Assembly: GCF_005503535.1 (NCBI RefSeq)
Contig: NZ_SCNN01000019.1
Coordinates: 55,365-119,364, forward strand
Origin: Mesorhizobium comanense
Lineage (GTDB): Bacteria > Pseudomonadota > Alphaproteobacteria > Rhizobiales > Rhizobiaceae
Length of the DNA: 64,000 nt
Reading direction: 5' to 3'
The position numbers were made by a program, and so were the translations under genes. Below the pieces are notes generated by a model. It worked only from the letters and a program-made list of their open reading frames with translations. It did not search any database and was not told where the DNA came from. Below are positions 1 to 7,298 of the stretch, in pieces. Position 1 is the first letter of the stretch. Each line of letters starts with the position of its first letter.

Positions 1-569
1 AGCCGCGCCCTGGTCGCGGGGCCGACACCCCACATCAGGCCAACGGGCAAATCATGCAGGAAAGCGAGCTCGCTGCCGGGATCGACCACAACCAGCCCGT
101 CGGGCTTGGCGACCTGCGAGGCGATCTTGGCCAGATGCTTGGTACGGGCGACGCCGATCGAGATCGGCAGGCCGAGCTCGGCCCGCACGCGGCGGCGGAT
201 CGCCGTGGCGATTTCCTTTGGCGAGCCGAACAGATGCGTGCAGCCGGCGACATCGGCGAAGGCCTCGTCGATGGAGATGCGCTCGACCACCGGGGTGAAA
301 TCGTCGAGCACCCTGATCGCCGCGTCGCCCAGCCGCTGGTAGTCGGCGAAATTGCCGCCGACGAAGATCAGTTGCGGGCAAAGCTCGCGCGCCTTGCGCC
401 CCGGCATGCCGCCGCGCACGCCGAAAGCGCGCGCCTCATAGGAGGCCGCCAGCACGACGCCGCCGCCGACCGCGATCGGCTTGCCGCGCAGCGAGGGGTC
501 GAGCAACTGTTCGACCGAAGCATAGAAGGCGTCGAGATCGGCATGCAGGATGGTGGCTGTCGTTTCCAT
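1..569 (-). CDS. dinB: DNA polymerase IV (Y-family), 3' part outside window
   Basis: Error-prone Y-family polymerase for translesion synthesis. The frame is open from the ATG at 569 to the window edge, giving the N-terminal 189 residues (palm and fingers). Visible signatures are HADLDAFYASVEQ near residue 8, with a metal-binding Asp, and ISIDEAFADV near residue 102, with the catalytic Asp-Glu pair. The sequence then runs into the expected GVGPAT helix-hairpin-helix stretch at the edge. The first Met directly precedes the conserved start of the family, which fixes the start. A canonical alphaproteobacterial SOS box lies 35 bases upstream, so damage induction through LexA is expected. Rhizobia usually carry more than one dinB, so which paralogue this is cannot be told here. 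Confidence 0.93.
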   Translation of the reverse strand, partial: METTATILHADLDAFYASVEQLLDPSLRGKPIAVGGGVVLAASYEARAFGVRGGMPGRKARELCPQLIFVGGNFADYQRLGDAAIRVLDDFTPVVERISIDEAFADVAGCTHLFGSPKEIATAIRRRVRAELGLPISIGVARTKHLAKIASQVAKPDGLVVVDPGSELAFLHDLPVGLMWGVGPATRAR

Positions 570-603
570 CCCGTTCCGCTCATCCGCGATTGCTGATAAA
601 TGT

Positions 604-618
604 GAACAAATAGAGAAC
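604..618 (-). promoter_or_regulatory. LexA (SOS) box upstream of dinB
   Basis: On the minus strand the sequence reads GTTC-TCTATTT-GTTC, an exact match to the alphaproteobacterial LexA operator GTTC-N7-GTTC. It ends 35 bases before the dinB ATG. Confidence 0.9.
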
Positions 619-657
619 ATACGGCGATGGCTGTCAAGCGGGGGCGTGGAAGCTCTC

Positions 658-802
658 CCTTCTCCCCTTGTGGGAGAAGGTGTCGCCGAAGGCGACGGAT
701 GAGGGGTGTTCCAGGGAACGCCGACGCCTCACTCCGCTGGAACACCCCTCATCCGTCTCGGCGCTAGCGCGCCGATCCACCTTCTCCCACAAGGGGAGAA
801 GG
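658..802. repeat. Family A dispersed palindromic repeat, copy 1
   Basis: The ends are 23-base self-complementary arms of the type CCTTCTCCCCTTGTGGGAG, and the whole element is an inverted repeat. The left arm carries an inner hairpin TCGCCGAAGGCGA and the right arm carries a different one (CTCGGCGC..GCGCCGA). Five further copies occur in the window, always between genes. Confidence 0.85.
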
Positions 803-815
803 AAAGACGCACGCC

Positions 816-1232
816 TCAACCAATATGCTCCGTCCGCAGCGCCGTCTTCATCCGTTCCAGCGCGGGTTCGCCGCCGGCCGCGAGCTCGTCGGCGATGCGG
901 GCAAGCTTGTCTTCGGCCTTGCGGTGCTTGCTGCCCCAGGCGCCAAGCGTGGCGAGCACCGGCAACAGGTCGATGCCGGCTTCGGTCAGCCGGTAGATCG
1001 CCTTCAGCGCGTGGGTGGGATCGTCGCCGCGGGTGAGAATGCCCTCGTCCTGCAGCGTCTGCAGCCGCTCGGCCAAAGTGCGCGAGGAGATGCCCTCGTC
1101 GGATTGCAGGAATTCGCGAAAGTGCCTTTTCCCGGCGAAGATCATGTCGCGGATGATGAGCAGCGTCCAGCGGTCGCCAAGCAGTTCGAGCGACAGGTTG
1201 ATCGGGCAGCCTGACTTTTCACGTGTCGCCAT
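816..1232 (-). CDS. HxlR-family transcriptional regulator
   Basis: Small winged-helix regulator of 138 residues. It begins with the family signature CPINLSLELLGDRWTLLIIRD near residues 9-29, followed by the HFREFLQSDEGISSRTLAERL recognition region and the wing with THALKAIYRLTEAG. HxlR proteins are often repressors that respond to reactive or electrophilic compounds. The gene is divergent from a dihydrofolate-reductase-fold protein. Two 24-base direct repeats lie in the shared intergenic region, one of them only 5 bases from this start codon. Autoregulation and control of the neighbour are therefore likely. The effector is unknown. Confidence 0.9.
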   Translation of the reverse strand: MATREKSGCPINLSLELLGDRWTLLIIRDMIFAGKRHFREFLQSDEGISSRTLAERLQTLQDEGILTRGDDPTHALKAIYRLTEAGIDLLPVLATLGAWGSKHRKAEDKLARIADELAAGGEPALERMKTALRTEHIG

Positions 1233-1236
1233 TCTG

Positions 1237-1260
1237 TGGTTCCATTTTTAAATCACTTTA
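1237..1260. promoter_or_regulatory. Putative HxlR operator, copy 1
   Basis: TGGTTCCA-N4-TAAATCA followed by CTTTA. It is nearly identical to a second copy at 1292-1315, 55 bases away. It lies just upstream of the -35 of the divergent reductase promoter and immediately before the hxlR start. Confidence 0.65.
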
Positions 1261-1263
1261 CTA

Positions 1264-1292
1264 TTGACATCATTCTCCGGCTTGCGTCAAAT
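1264..1292 (+). promoter_or_regulatory. Sigma-70 type promoter for the reductase gene at 1384
   Basis: TTGACA (1264-1269), a 17-base spacer and TCAAAT (1287-1292). It is bracketed by the two HxlR-type direct repeats, the second of which begins in the -10 hexamer. Confidence 0.55.
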
Positions 1293-1315
1293 GGTTCCAA
1301 AAGTAAATCATTATA
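1292..1315. promoter_or_regulatory. Putative HxlR operator, copy 2
   Basis: TGGTTCCA-N4-TAAATCA followed by TTATA. It shares 18 of 24 bases with the copy at 1237-1260. It overlaps the -10/+1 region of the reductase promoter, a position suited to repression. Confidence 0.65.
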
Positions 1316-1383
1316 AAGCCCGGGCGGTTCGCAAAGCGCTGTCGTTCCGTTGCCATCCAGAATCCGGAAACGAGGAGAACCTC

Positions 1384-1971
1384 ATGAAAAAACTCATCCT
1401 TCAGATGCAGATGTCGGTCGACGGCTTTGTCGGCGCCGATGCGGATCATTCCTGGCAGCTTTGGGAATGGGGCGACGACAATGGTTGGGACGCCGAGCTG
1501 AAGCAGGATTTCAACGCCGTCTTTGCCGGCATCGACACCATCCTGCTCAGCCGCAAGATGGCCGAGGAAGGCTACCTGACGCATTGGGGCAATGCCGCGA
1601 AGAAGGTTCCGCGCGATCCTTTCTACGCCTTCGCGCAACGCATCGTCGACGCGAAGAAAGTGGTGCCGAGCGGCAGGCTGAAGACCTCGCGCTGGGAGCG
1701 CACGGTGGTGGTCGGCGGCGATCTGCCACGCGAGGTCGCCGCGCTGAAGGCGGGCGAGGGCGGCGACATCGCCGTGTTCGGCGGCGCCGGCTTCGCCTCG
1801 GCACTGATCGCGGCCGGGCTGGTTGACGAGTTCCAGCTGTTCGTCAACCCGGCGGTGCTGGGTTCCGGCCGCCGCATCTTCGACCAGGGGGGATTCCGGA
1901 AATTGCGGCTCGTCGGCTCCAAAGCCTATGCCAGCGGCATGGTGGTCAGCCGCTACGCGCCGGCGGGATGA
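1384..1971 (+). CDS. Dihydrofolate-reductase-fold protein (RibD C-terminal family)
   Basis: Stand-alone RibD-C/DHFR-like reductase of 195 residues, expected to be a cytosolic NADPH-dependent enzyme of unknown substrate. It opens with MKKLILQMQMSVDGFVGAD, the usual start of this family. It continues through an ILLSRKMAEEGYLTHW segment and a GGDIAVFGGAGFASALIAAGLVDE-type nucleotide-binding helix-turn, and ends with the strand around LVGSKAYASGMVV. A GAGGAG ribosome site precedes the ATG, which excludes the longer upstream frame. Its promoter lies between two HxlR-type operators, so it is probably the main target of the divergent regulator. Confidence 0.85.
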   Translation: MKKLILQMQMSVDGFVGADADHSWQLWEWGDDNGWDAELKQDFNAVFAGIDTILLSRKMAEEGYLTHWGNAAKKVPRDPFYAFAQRIVDAKKVVPSGRLKTSRWERTVVVGGDLPREVAALKAGEGGDIAVFGGAGFASALIAAGLVDEFQLFVNPAVLGSGRRIFDQGGFRKLRLVGSKAYASGMVVSRYAPAG

Positions 1972-2104
1972 TGACAGCCGCGCCGCCTTGCGTCCGAGAC
2001 AATGGCGAAAAAACATCTGGCGGGACGTATCCTTTTTGCCCGCCCGTCCGTCTCTGGTCTTGAAGGGCCGCTTCATCGGCGGCCCGCAACCCAGGGAGAC
2101 CATC

Positions 2105-3049
2105 GTGGCGAGCAGGCAGAGCGAGGCAAACAGGATCCACTACGAGACGATAGCCGCCAATGCCGGCAAGTTTACCAGCCCGCAGGAGATCGTCGATTTC
2201 AACGACATCAACTGGACGGCGCTGACCGGCGAGCCTCGCGGCGTCGACTATATCGAGGTCGATGCCGGCGGCGTGCCCGCGCTTTGGGTCGTGCCGAAGG
2301 GCGCGGACGAGGAGCGGGTGCTGCTTTATGCGCATGGCGGCGGGTTCATCGGCGGCTCGATCTACACGCACCGCAAGCTGACGGGCCATCTCGCCAAGGC
2401 CGTTGGCTGCCGGGCGCTGATCTACGATTATCCGCTGGCCCATCAGGCAAGGCATCCGGCGCAGATCGAGGCGGCCATGACCGTCTGGTCCTGGCTCGCG
2501 GACAAGGGTTTCGACCCCCGGCGCATCGTGCTTGCCGGCGATTCCTGCGGCGCGGTGCTGATCTATGCCCTGCTGCAGCGGCTGCGCGCGCAGGGCCGGG
2601 CGCTGCCTGTCGCCACGCTTGTCATCTCGGGCTGGTTCGACATGGCGCTGACCGGCGCGAGCTACCGGACCAACCGCGACAAGGATCCGGCCTTCGCCCG
2701 GGAAACCGTCGACTGGCTGGTGAGCAATTTCATCGGCGATGCCGACCGAAAGTATCCGGAAGTCAGCCCGCTCTATGCCGACCTTGCCGGCTTGCCGCCC
2801 GTGTTCCTGCAGGCCGGCGCCGACGAGACGCTGGTCGACGAAAGCCGCATGTTCGCCGAGCGCGCCGGCCAGGCCGGCGTCGAGACCCGGCTCGACGTCT
2901 TCGACGGCATGCTGCACTCCTTCCAGATGATGGCCGGCCGGGCGCCGGAGGCCGATGACGCGATCGGCCGCCTGGCGGCGTGGGTGCGGCCAAGGCTCGG
3001 CCTGCCGGATGTCGCCGGCGGCAAGTCCGCCGGCCGCCGCGCGGCATGA
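2105..3049 (+). CDS. Alpha/beta hydrolase, hormone-sensitive-lipase (acetyl esterase) family
   Basis: Esterase-type hydrolase of 314 residues. The oxyanion-hole motif HGGG lies near residue 77, the nucleophile elbow GDSCG (family GDSAG) near residue 142, the acid in AGADETLVDE and the catalytic His in DGMLHSFQ. This is the complete HSL-family set. GTG at 2105 is preceded by GGGAGA and is the best start. The open frame extends further upstream but only through sequence antisense-like to nothing recognisable. It is followed 88 bases later by the ECF sigma gene. Substrate is unknown. Confidence 0.88.
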   Translation: MASRQSEANRIHYETIAANAGKFTSPQEIVDFNDINWTALTGEPRGVDYIEVDAGGVPALWVVPKGADEERVLLYAHGGGFIGGSIYTHRKLTGHLAKAVGCRALIYDYPLAHQARHPAQIEAAMTVWSWLADKGFDPRRIVLAGDSCGAVLIYALLQRLRAQGRALPVATLVISGWFDMALTGASYRTNRDKDPAFARETVDWLVSNFIGDADRKYPEVSPLYADLAGLPPVFLQAGADETLVDESRMFAERAGQAGVETRLDVFDGMLHSFQMMAGRAPEADDAIGRLAAWVRPRLGLPDVAGGKSAGRRAA

Positions 3050-3137
3050 CCGTGTTAGCGCCGATCGTGTCGCGCCTGGCGCTTGTCGAAATGCCCGGCA
3101 TGCGCGATGCTGCGGCGGCGCTGAGCGACATCCGGCC

Positions 3138-4073
3138 ATGAACCAGCAGATCCGCACCTCTCTTGAAACGGGGCAAGGCGCCGAGCCGCACCTCGACCCC
3201 GGGGAGTTGTTCGACCCACGCTACGCGGCGTTCCTGGCAACGGTCTCGCACCTGCGGGCGCGTCTGCACCGCTACTGCGCCCGCATGACCGGCTCGGCTC
3301 TCGATGGCGAGGACGTCATGCAGGACGCGCTGTTCGAGGCCTACCGCAAGATCGAGCTTCTCGACGACGCGACGGCGCTGCCGCCCTGGCTGTTCCGCAT
3401 CGCCCATAACAGGTGCATCGACCTCATCCGCAGCCGCCGCGCGCGGATGCGGGCCGAGGCCGGTCACGCCGGTGACGACATCGTGCTGCCGGCCGAGCCC
3501 GTGGGCCAGGCTGTGGGCCGCGCCATCGAGCGGCTGGTCGTCCACCTGCCGCCGAAGGAGCGCGCCTGCGTGCTGCTCAAGGACGTGTTCGACCATTCGC
3601 TGGAGGAGATCGCCGATCTTGTCGGCTCGACCACTGGCGGCGTCAAATCGGCGCTCAGCCGGGGCCGCGCCAAGCTCGCCGCCCTGCCGGCGCAACCGGC
3701 CGCCGCGCCCGCGCACGACCCGGAGCTGGCGCGGCTGCTCGAGCGTTATGTCGAACTCTTCAACGTCAGGGACTGGGACGGCGTGCGGGCGCTGACCAGC
3801 GCCGATGCCCGTTTGCGGGTCTCCGACTGCTACAACGGCCTGTTCTCCCGTTCGCCCTATTTTGTCGAATATGAGCGAAGTGAACTGCCCTGGCGCCTGC
3901 GGCCCGGCACGGCCGGCAGGGAACAGGTGCTGGTCGTGGACAGGCAGCATGGGGCGGTCTGGCGGCCGGCCTATCTGGTGCGGGTCCATGCCACTGGCGG
4001 GGTGATCGACCGTATCGCCGATTACTATGCCTGTCCCTGGATATTGGAGATGGTGATCGCCGACGAAGGATGA
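3138..4073 (+). CDS. ECF RNA polymerase sigma factor with C-terminal SnoaL-like domain
   Basis: 311 residues. Region 2 lies around residues 30-100 (DGEDVMQDALFEAYRKIELL, then LPPWLFRIAHNRCIDLIRSRR). Region 4 lies around 130-185 (LPPKERACVLLKDVFDHSLEEIADLVG and the recognition helix TTGGVKSALSRGRAKL). The last 110 residues (ELARLLERYVELFNVRDWDGVRAL) form a SnoaL/NTF2-like domain, as in the ECF sigma groups whose activity is tuned by their own C-terminal extension rather than by an anti-sigma factor. No anti-sigma gene is adjacent, which agrees. The ATG at 3138 starts just before the N-terminal helix. Target promoters are not evident. Confidence 0.9.
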   Translation: MNQQIRTSLETGQGAEPHLDPGELFDPRYAAFLATVSHLRARLHRYCARMTGSALDGEDVMQDALFEAYRKIELLDDATALPPWLFRIAHNRCIDLIRSRRARMRAEAGHAGDDIVLPAEPVGQAVGRAIERLVVHLPPKERACVLLKDVFDHSLEEIADLVGSTTGGVKSALSRGRAKLAALPAQPAAAPAHDPELARLLERYVELFNVRDWDGVRALTSADARLRVSDCYNGLFSRSPYFVEYERSELPWRLRPGTAGREQVLVVDRQHGAVWRPAYLVRVHATGGVIDRIADYYACPWILEMVIADEG

Positions 4074-4084
4074 GCGCGGCTTTC

Positions 4085-4228
4085 CCTTCTCCCCTTGTGG
4101 GAGAAGGTGGATCGGCGCGCTAGCGCCGAGACGGATGAGGGGTGTTCCAGCGGAGTGAGACGTTGGTGTTCCCTGGAACCCCCTCATCCGTCGCCTTCGG
4201 CGACACCTTCTCCCACAAGGGGAGAAGG
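4085..4228. repeat. Family A dispersed palindromic repeat, copy 2
   Basis: Same outer arms as copy 1, but with the inner hairpins exchanged: GATCGGCG..CGCCGAG is now on the left and the TCGCC..GGCGA hairpin on the right. It sits between two convergent genes, where it could also act as a bidirectional terminator. Confidence 0.85.
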
Positions 4229-4247
4229 GGAAGGCGCTCTCCCGGGC

Positions 4248-4991
4248 TCACTTCGCATCATGAAAAATGATGCCGACCGTGTGGCGCATGCCGGAGCGCA
4301 GCCGGCTGACGCCGTGGCGCAGGTTGACACGGTAATTGCCCCTGGTTCCCTGCACCGGCCGGTTGTGGACGGCGAAGGCAACGGCGTCGCCCTGGCGCAG
4401 CGGCACCACCTCGACCCGGCTCTGCATGCGCGGCCGCTGTTCGGTGAGCGCGAACTCGCCGCCCGTGAAATCCTCGCCCGGCTCTGAAAGCAGGATCGCC
4501 ACCTGCAGCGGGAAGGCGAGATCGCCGTAGAGGTCCTGGTGCAGGCAGTTGAAGTCGCCGGGCACGTATTGCAGCAGGAGCGGCGTCGGCCTGACCTGGC
4601 CGGCGGCATGGCACTGCTCGAGGAATTCGCCATGCGCCTGGGGATAGCGGATGGCGATGCCCATGCGCTCGTTCCAGCGGTTGGCGACCTCGGCCAGCCT
4701 GGGATAGAGGGCGCTGCGCAGGCCGCCGAGGAGATCGGGCAGCGGATAGAGGAAATAGCGGTATTCGCCCTTGCCGAAGCCGTGCCTGGCCATGTGGACG
4801 TGGCTGCGGAAATGCTGCTCGTCGGGGTAGAGGCCGGCGATCTGCCGGCACTCCTGCGGCGACAAGAGCTTCTCGATCACGGCGCAGCCGAAGCCGTCGA
4901 GTTCGCCGGCGAGCGCCGGCCAGTCATAACAGGCAATGCGTGCTTCGGCCGCTTCGACCGCCGATGGCGCGACCCTGGCGTGGGCATTCAT
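4248..4991 (-). CDS. 2-oxoglutarate/Fe(II)-dependent oxygenase, alkylation-repair associated
   Basis: 247-residue non-haem iron dioxygenase. The iron-binding H-x-D is seen in NCLHQDLYGD near residue 151, and the distal His with the 2-oxoglutarate-binding Arg is in the C-terminal YRVNLRHGVSRLRSG segment. The strand motif FTGGEFALTEQRPR is typical of prolyl-4-hydroxylase-fold members. Its ATG overlaps the stop codon of ogt by four bases (ATGA at 4988-4991), so the two are translationally coupled. It sits at the end of an alkylation-damage group (ogt, small protein, ada). An AlkB-like role in demethylation is inferred from context only, as overall similarity to AlkB is weak. Confidence 0.85.
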   Translation of the reverse strand: MNAHARVAPSAVEAAEARIACYDWPALAGELDGFGCAVIEKLLSPQECRQIAGLYPDEQHFRSHVHMARHGFGKGEYRYFLYPLPDLLGGLRSALYPRLAEVANRWNERMGIAIRYPQAHGEFLEQCHAAGQVRPTPLLLQYVPGDFNCLHQDLYGDLAFPLQVAILLSEPGEDFTGGEFALTEQRPRMQSRVEVVPLRQGDAVAFAVHNRPVQGTRGNYRVNLRHGVSRLRSGMRHTVGIIFHDAK

Positions 4992-5539
4992 ATCGCGGCC
5001 TCCCGGTCGAGCAAAGCGCGCTTGCGTTCAAGGCCCCAGCGATAACCGGACAGCGAGCCGTCGGCGCGCAGCACGCGGTGGCAGGGAATGCCGAGCGCGA
5101 TAGCGTTGGCGGCGCAGGCAGTGGCCACCGCGCGGGCGCCGTCCGGCATGCCGATCCGGCGGGCAAGGGCCGTGTAGGTGATGATGGCGCCGCAGGGTAT
5201 GGTGCGCAGCACCTGCCAGACCCGTTGCTGGAAAGGCGTGCCGTGGCGCATGTCGAGCGGCATGTCGAGGCCGGCACCGGGCGTTTCGATGAAGCGCGCG
5301 ATCGCGGCGAGGTCGTCGCGCAGGCCGGCTTCATCCCTAACGATTATCCTGCCGGGGAAACGGTCGGCAAGGTCCTGTTCCAGCGCTACGGCGTCGTCGC
5401 CGATGAGAATGGCGCAGACGCCGACCGGGCTGCGTGCGGCGAGGATCGTGCCGATGGCGGATTGGCCGACGGCATAGGCGATGGTGTCGAGGGCGGCGGC
5501 GGAAGCCGTCGCCGGGCTATGGGCTTGCATGAGGTTCAT
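4988..5539 (-). CDS. ogt: Methylated-DNA--protein-cysteine S-methyltransferase
   Basis: Suicide repair enzyme that transfers methyl groups from O6-methylguanine to its own cysteine. 183 residues: an N-terminal RNase-H-like domain, then the DNA-binding domain with GTPFQQRVWQVLRTIPCG, the helix-turn-helix TYTALARRIGMPDGARAVA, and the active-site motif IPCHRVL, followed by LSGYRWGLERKRALL. The ATG at 5539 fits the family length. The open frame extends upstream only through a family B repeat. It overlaps the downstream oxygenase by 4 bases and is closely related to the C-terminal half of Ada at 6083. Confidence 0.94.
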   Translation of the reverse strand: MNLMQAHSPATASAAALDTIAYAVGQSAIGTILAARSPVGVCAILIGDDAVALEQDLADRFPGRIIVRDEAGLRDDLAAIARFIETPGAGLDMPLDMRHGTPFQQRVWQVLRTIPCGAIITYTALARRIGMPDGARAVATACAANAIALGIPCHRVLRADGSLSGYRWGLERKRALLDREAAI

Positions 5540-5660
5540 GGTCTTTGCTCCTTGTTGTGGATGAACCCTAGCGAAGCGGTTTGCGCTGCTCACTCCGGTG
5601 CTTGCTTTCAAATTCAAATTGCATGGTTGGAGGATGAAGGATGCCAACGTCAGCACCCCA

Positions 5661-5825
5661 CGGCGCCCCCCTCTGTCCTGCCGGACATCTCCCCCACTTG
5701 GGGGGAGATTGGCAGCTTTCGCGCCGGCTCTCCCCTTGCGACGACGAAAATTGGCGAAGGCCAAGGCGATAGCCAATCTCCCCACCTGTGGGGGAGATGT
5801 CCGGCAGGACAGAGGGGGGGCGCCG
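5661..5825. repeat. Family B dispersed palindromic repeat, copy 1
   Basis: Ends read GCGCCCCCCTCTGTCCTGCC and its complement, followed inward by arms GGACATCTCCCCC. The centre is variable. Three more copies occur in the window at 27738, 29159 and 55386. Nothing else is seen in the 303-base gap from 5540 to 5842. Confidence 0.85.
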
Positions 5826-5842
5826 TAGAGCGCGAAGTGTGC

Positions 5843-6070
5843 TCATGCCACACGCGTTACCGACACCTCGCCAAGGACGAACACCTCGCCCGACACCAGC
5901 CGCAGCTCGATCTCACCGGTCCCGGTGCGGTGCCATTCGGCCTTGCCTTCGTCGACAAGCTCGCCGATGGCGGCCAATATCCGCGACTTGGCGTCCTCCA
6001 GGTCGACGGCCGCGCCGTTGGCGATCTCGATGTTCGCACCGGTGGCGGAAGACCTGGCCATCGCGCGCAT
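5843..6070 (-). CDS. Small conserved-looking protein downstream of ada
   Basis: 75-residue protein without a recognised domain. The predicted order is a short helix (DLEDAKSRILAAIGELVDEG) followed by beta strands (KAEWHRTGTGEIELRLVSGEVFVLGE). The ATG at 6070 follows a GAGGA ribosome site at proper spacing and lies 12 bases after the ada stop, so it is probably co-transcribed with ada. The context suggests a role in the alkylation response, but no biochemical function can be proposed. Confidence 0.6.
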   Translation of the reverse strand: MRAMARSSATGANIEIANGAAVDLEDAKSRILAAIGELVDEGKAEWHRTGTGEIELRLVSGEVFVLGEVSVTRVA

Positions 6071-6082
6071 CACCGGTCCTCG

Positions 6083-7246
6083 TCAGGCCCGCGCGGACGG
6101 GTCGGGTTTGGCGACGGCCTTCGCCGCGCCGCCCGCCTCGCGGTCGAGCAGCGCGCGCTTGCGCTCCGCCCCCCAGGCATAGCCTGACAAGGCGCCGTCC
6201 TTCCTGATCACGCGGTGGCAGGGAATGGCGACCGCATGGGCGTTGGCGGCGCAGGCGCCGGCGATGGCGCGCGTCGATTTCGGCGCGCCGATGCGCCGCG
6301 CGATCTCGGCATAGGAGACGGTGCCGCCGGCCGGGATCTCGCGCAAGGCCTGCCAGACGCGCTGCTGGAAGGCGGTGCCGCGCACGTCGAGCGGCAGGTC
6401 GAGGCCAAGGGCCGGCGCCTCGACAAAGCCGATGACGCGGGCGACCAGGGCCTCGTAGCCGCTGTCGCCGCCGATGAGCCTTGCCTTGGGGAAGCGGTCC
6501 TGCAGGTCGCGCACCAGGGTGTCGGGGTCGGCCCCGAGCAGGATGGCGGCGACGCCCTTGCGGCTCGACGCGACCAGAATGGCGCCGAGCGATGTCTCGC
6601 CGACGGCGAAGCGGATTTCCTCATCGAGCCCGCCGGCGCGGTAGCGCGTCGGCGTCATGCCGAGCATGCCGGTGGATTTCTCGTAGAAGCGCCCGCTGGA
6701 GTTGAAGCCGGCATCGTAGATCGCCGACGTCACGCTGGCGCCGTCCTCCAGGCCCTGGCGGACCCGTGCGGCGCGGTGCGCGGCGGCATAGTCCTTCGGC
6801 GTCAGCCCGGTAATCGCCTTGAAGACGCGATGGAAATAGCCGGGGCTGCGGCCGGCGGCGGCGGCCAGATCGGCCAGCGATGGCTCCGCCTCGCTGCGTT
6901 CGATGCCGCGGCAGGCCTCGGCCACCATCGCGGCGTTGCCGGCCTCGAGCGAGGGGCCGTCGGGATTGCAGCGGCGGCATGGGCGAAAGCCGGTCGCCTG
7001 CGCCGACCGCAGGCTGTCATGCAGCTCCACATTGGCGGGGTTGGCGCGCCGCGACGGGCAGGAAGGCCGGCAATAGACGCCGGTGGTGACCACGCAATAC
7101 CAGAACTGCCCGTCGGCCGACTTGTCGCGCGCCACGATGCGCGCCCAGCGCGGATCCTCGGCCACGGGCAGCGGCGTCGACTTCAGGTCCTTGGCCAGGG
7201 TGACGAACATGGCCGCATGGAATACGTTGCGGACCGGCGCCGCCAC
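6083..7246 (-). CDS. ada: Bifunctional adaptive-response regulator and O6-methylguanine-DNA methyltransferase
   Basis: 387 residues with the full Ada architecture. The N-terminal zinc module carries the four cysteines (GVYCRPSCPSRRANPANV, then FRPCRRC) that accept a methyl group from phosphotriesters. An AraC-type DNA-binding domain follows near residues 115-190 (PSLADLAAAAGRSPGYFHRVFKAITGL). The methyltransferase domain at residues 205-370 has TAFQQRVWQALREIPAGG and the active-site IPCHRVI. The GTG at 7246 has AGGAA eight bases upstream. An internal ATG at 7210 is the alternative. Methylated Ada should activate this group (ada, the small gene, ogt, oxygenase). Confidence 0.94.
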   Translation of the reverse strand: MAAPVRNVFHAAMFVTLAKDLKSTPLPVAEDPRWARIVARDKSADGQFWYCVVTTGVYCRPSCPSRRANPANVELHDSLRSAQATGFRPCRRCNPDGPSLEAGNAAMVAEACRGIERSEAEPSLADLAAAAGRSPGYFHRVFKAITGLTPKDYAAAHRAARVRQGLEDGASVTSAIYDAGFNSSGRFYEKSTGMLGMTPTRYRAGGLDEEIRFAVGETSLGAILVASSRKGVAAILLGADPDTLVRDLQDRFPKARLIGGDSGYEALVARVIGFVEAPALGLDLPLDVRGTAFQQRVWQALREIPAGGTVSYAEIARRIGAPKSTRAIAGACAANAHAVAIPCHRVIRKDGALSGYAWGAERKRALLDREAGGAAKAVAKPDPSARA

Positions 7247-7298
7247 CCGTTTCCTGCAAACCCGCGATGGCAGAGATCAGCCGTCGCGGCAAGCGCCG

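Noticed and set aside
2763..4187. 474-residue open frame on the minus strand
   Set aside because: Antisense to the hydrolase and ECF sigma genes, and its N-terminus is a family A repeat.
5661..5825. Repeated units that might be read as a CRISPR array
   Set aside because: Family A, B and C elements are single dispersed palindromes scattered between genes. There are no regularly spaced tandem repeats and no cas genes.
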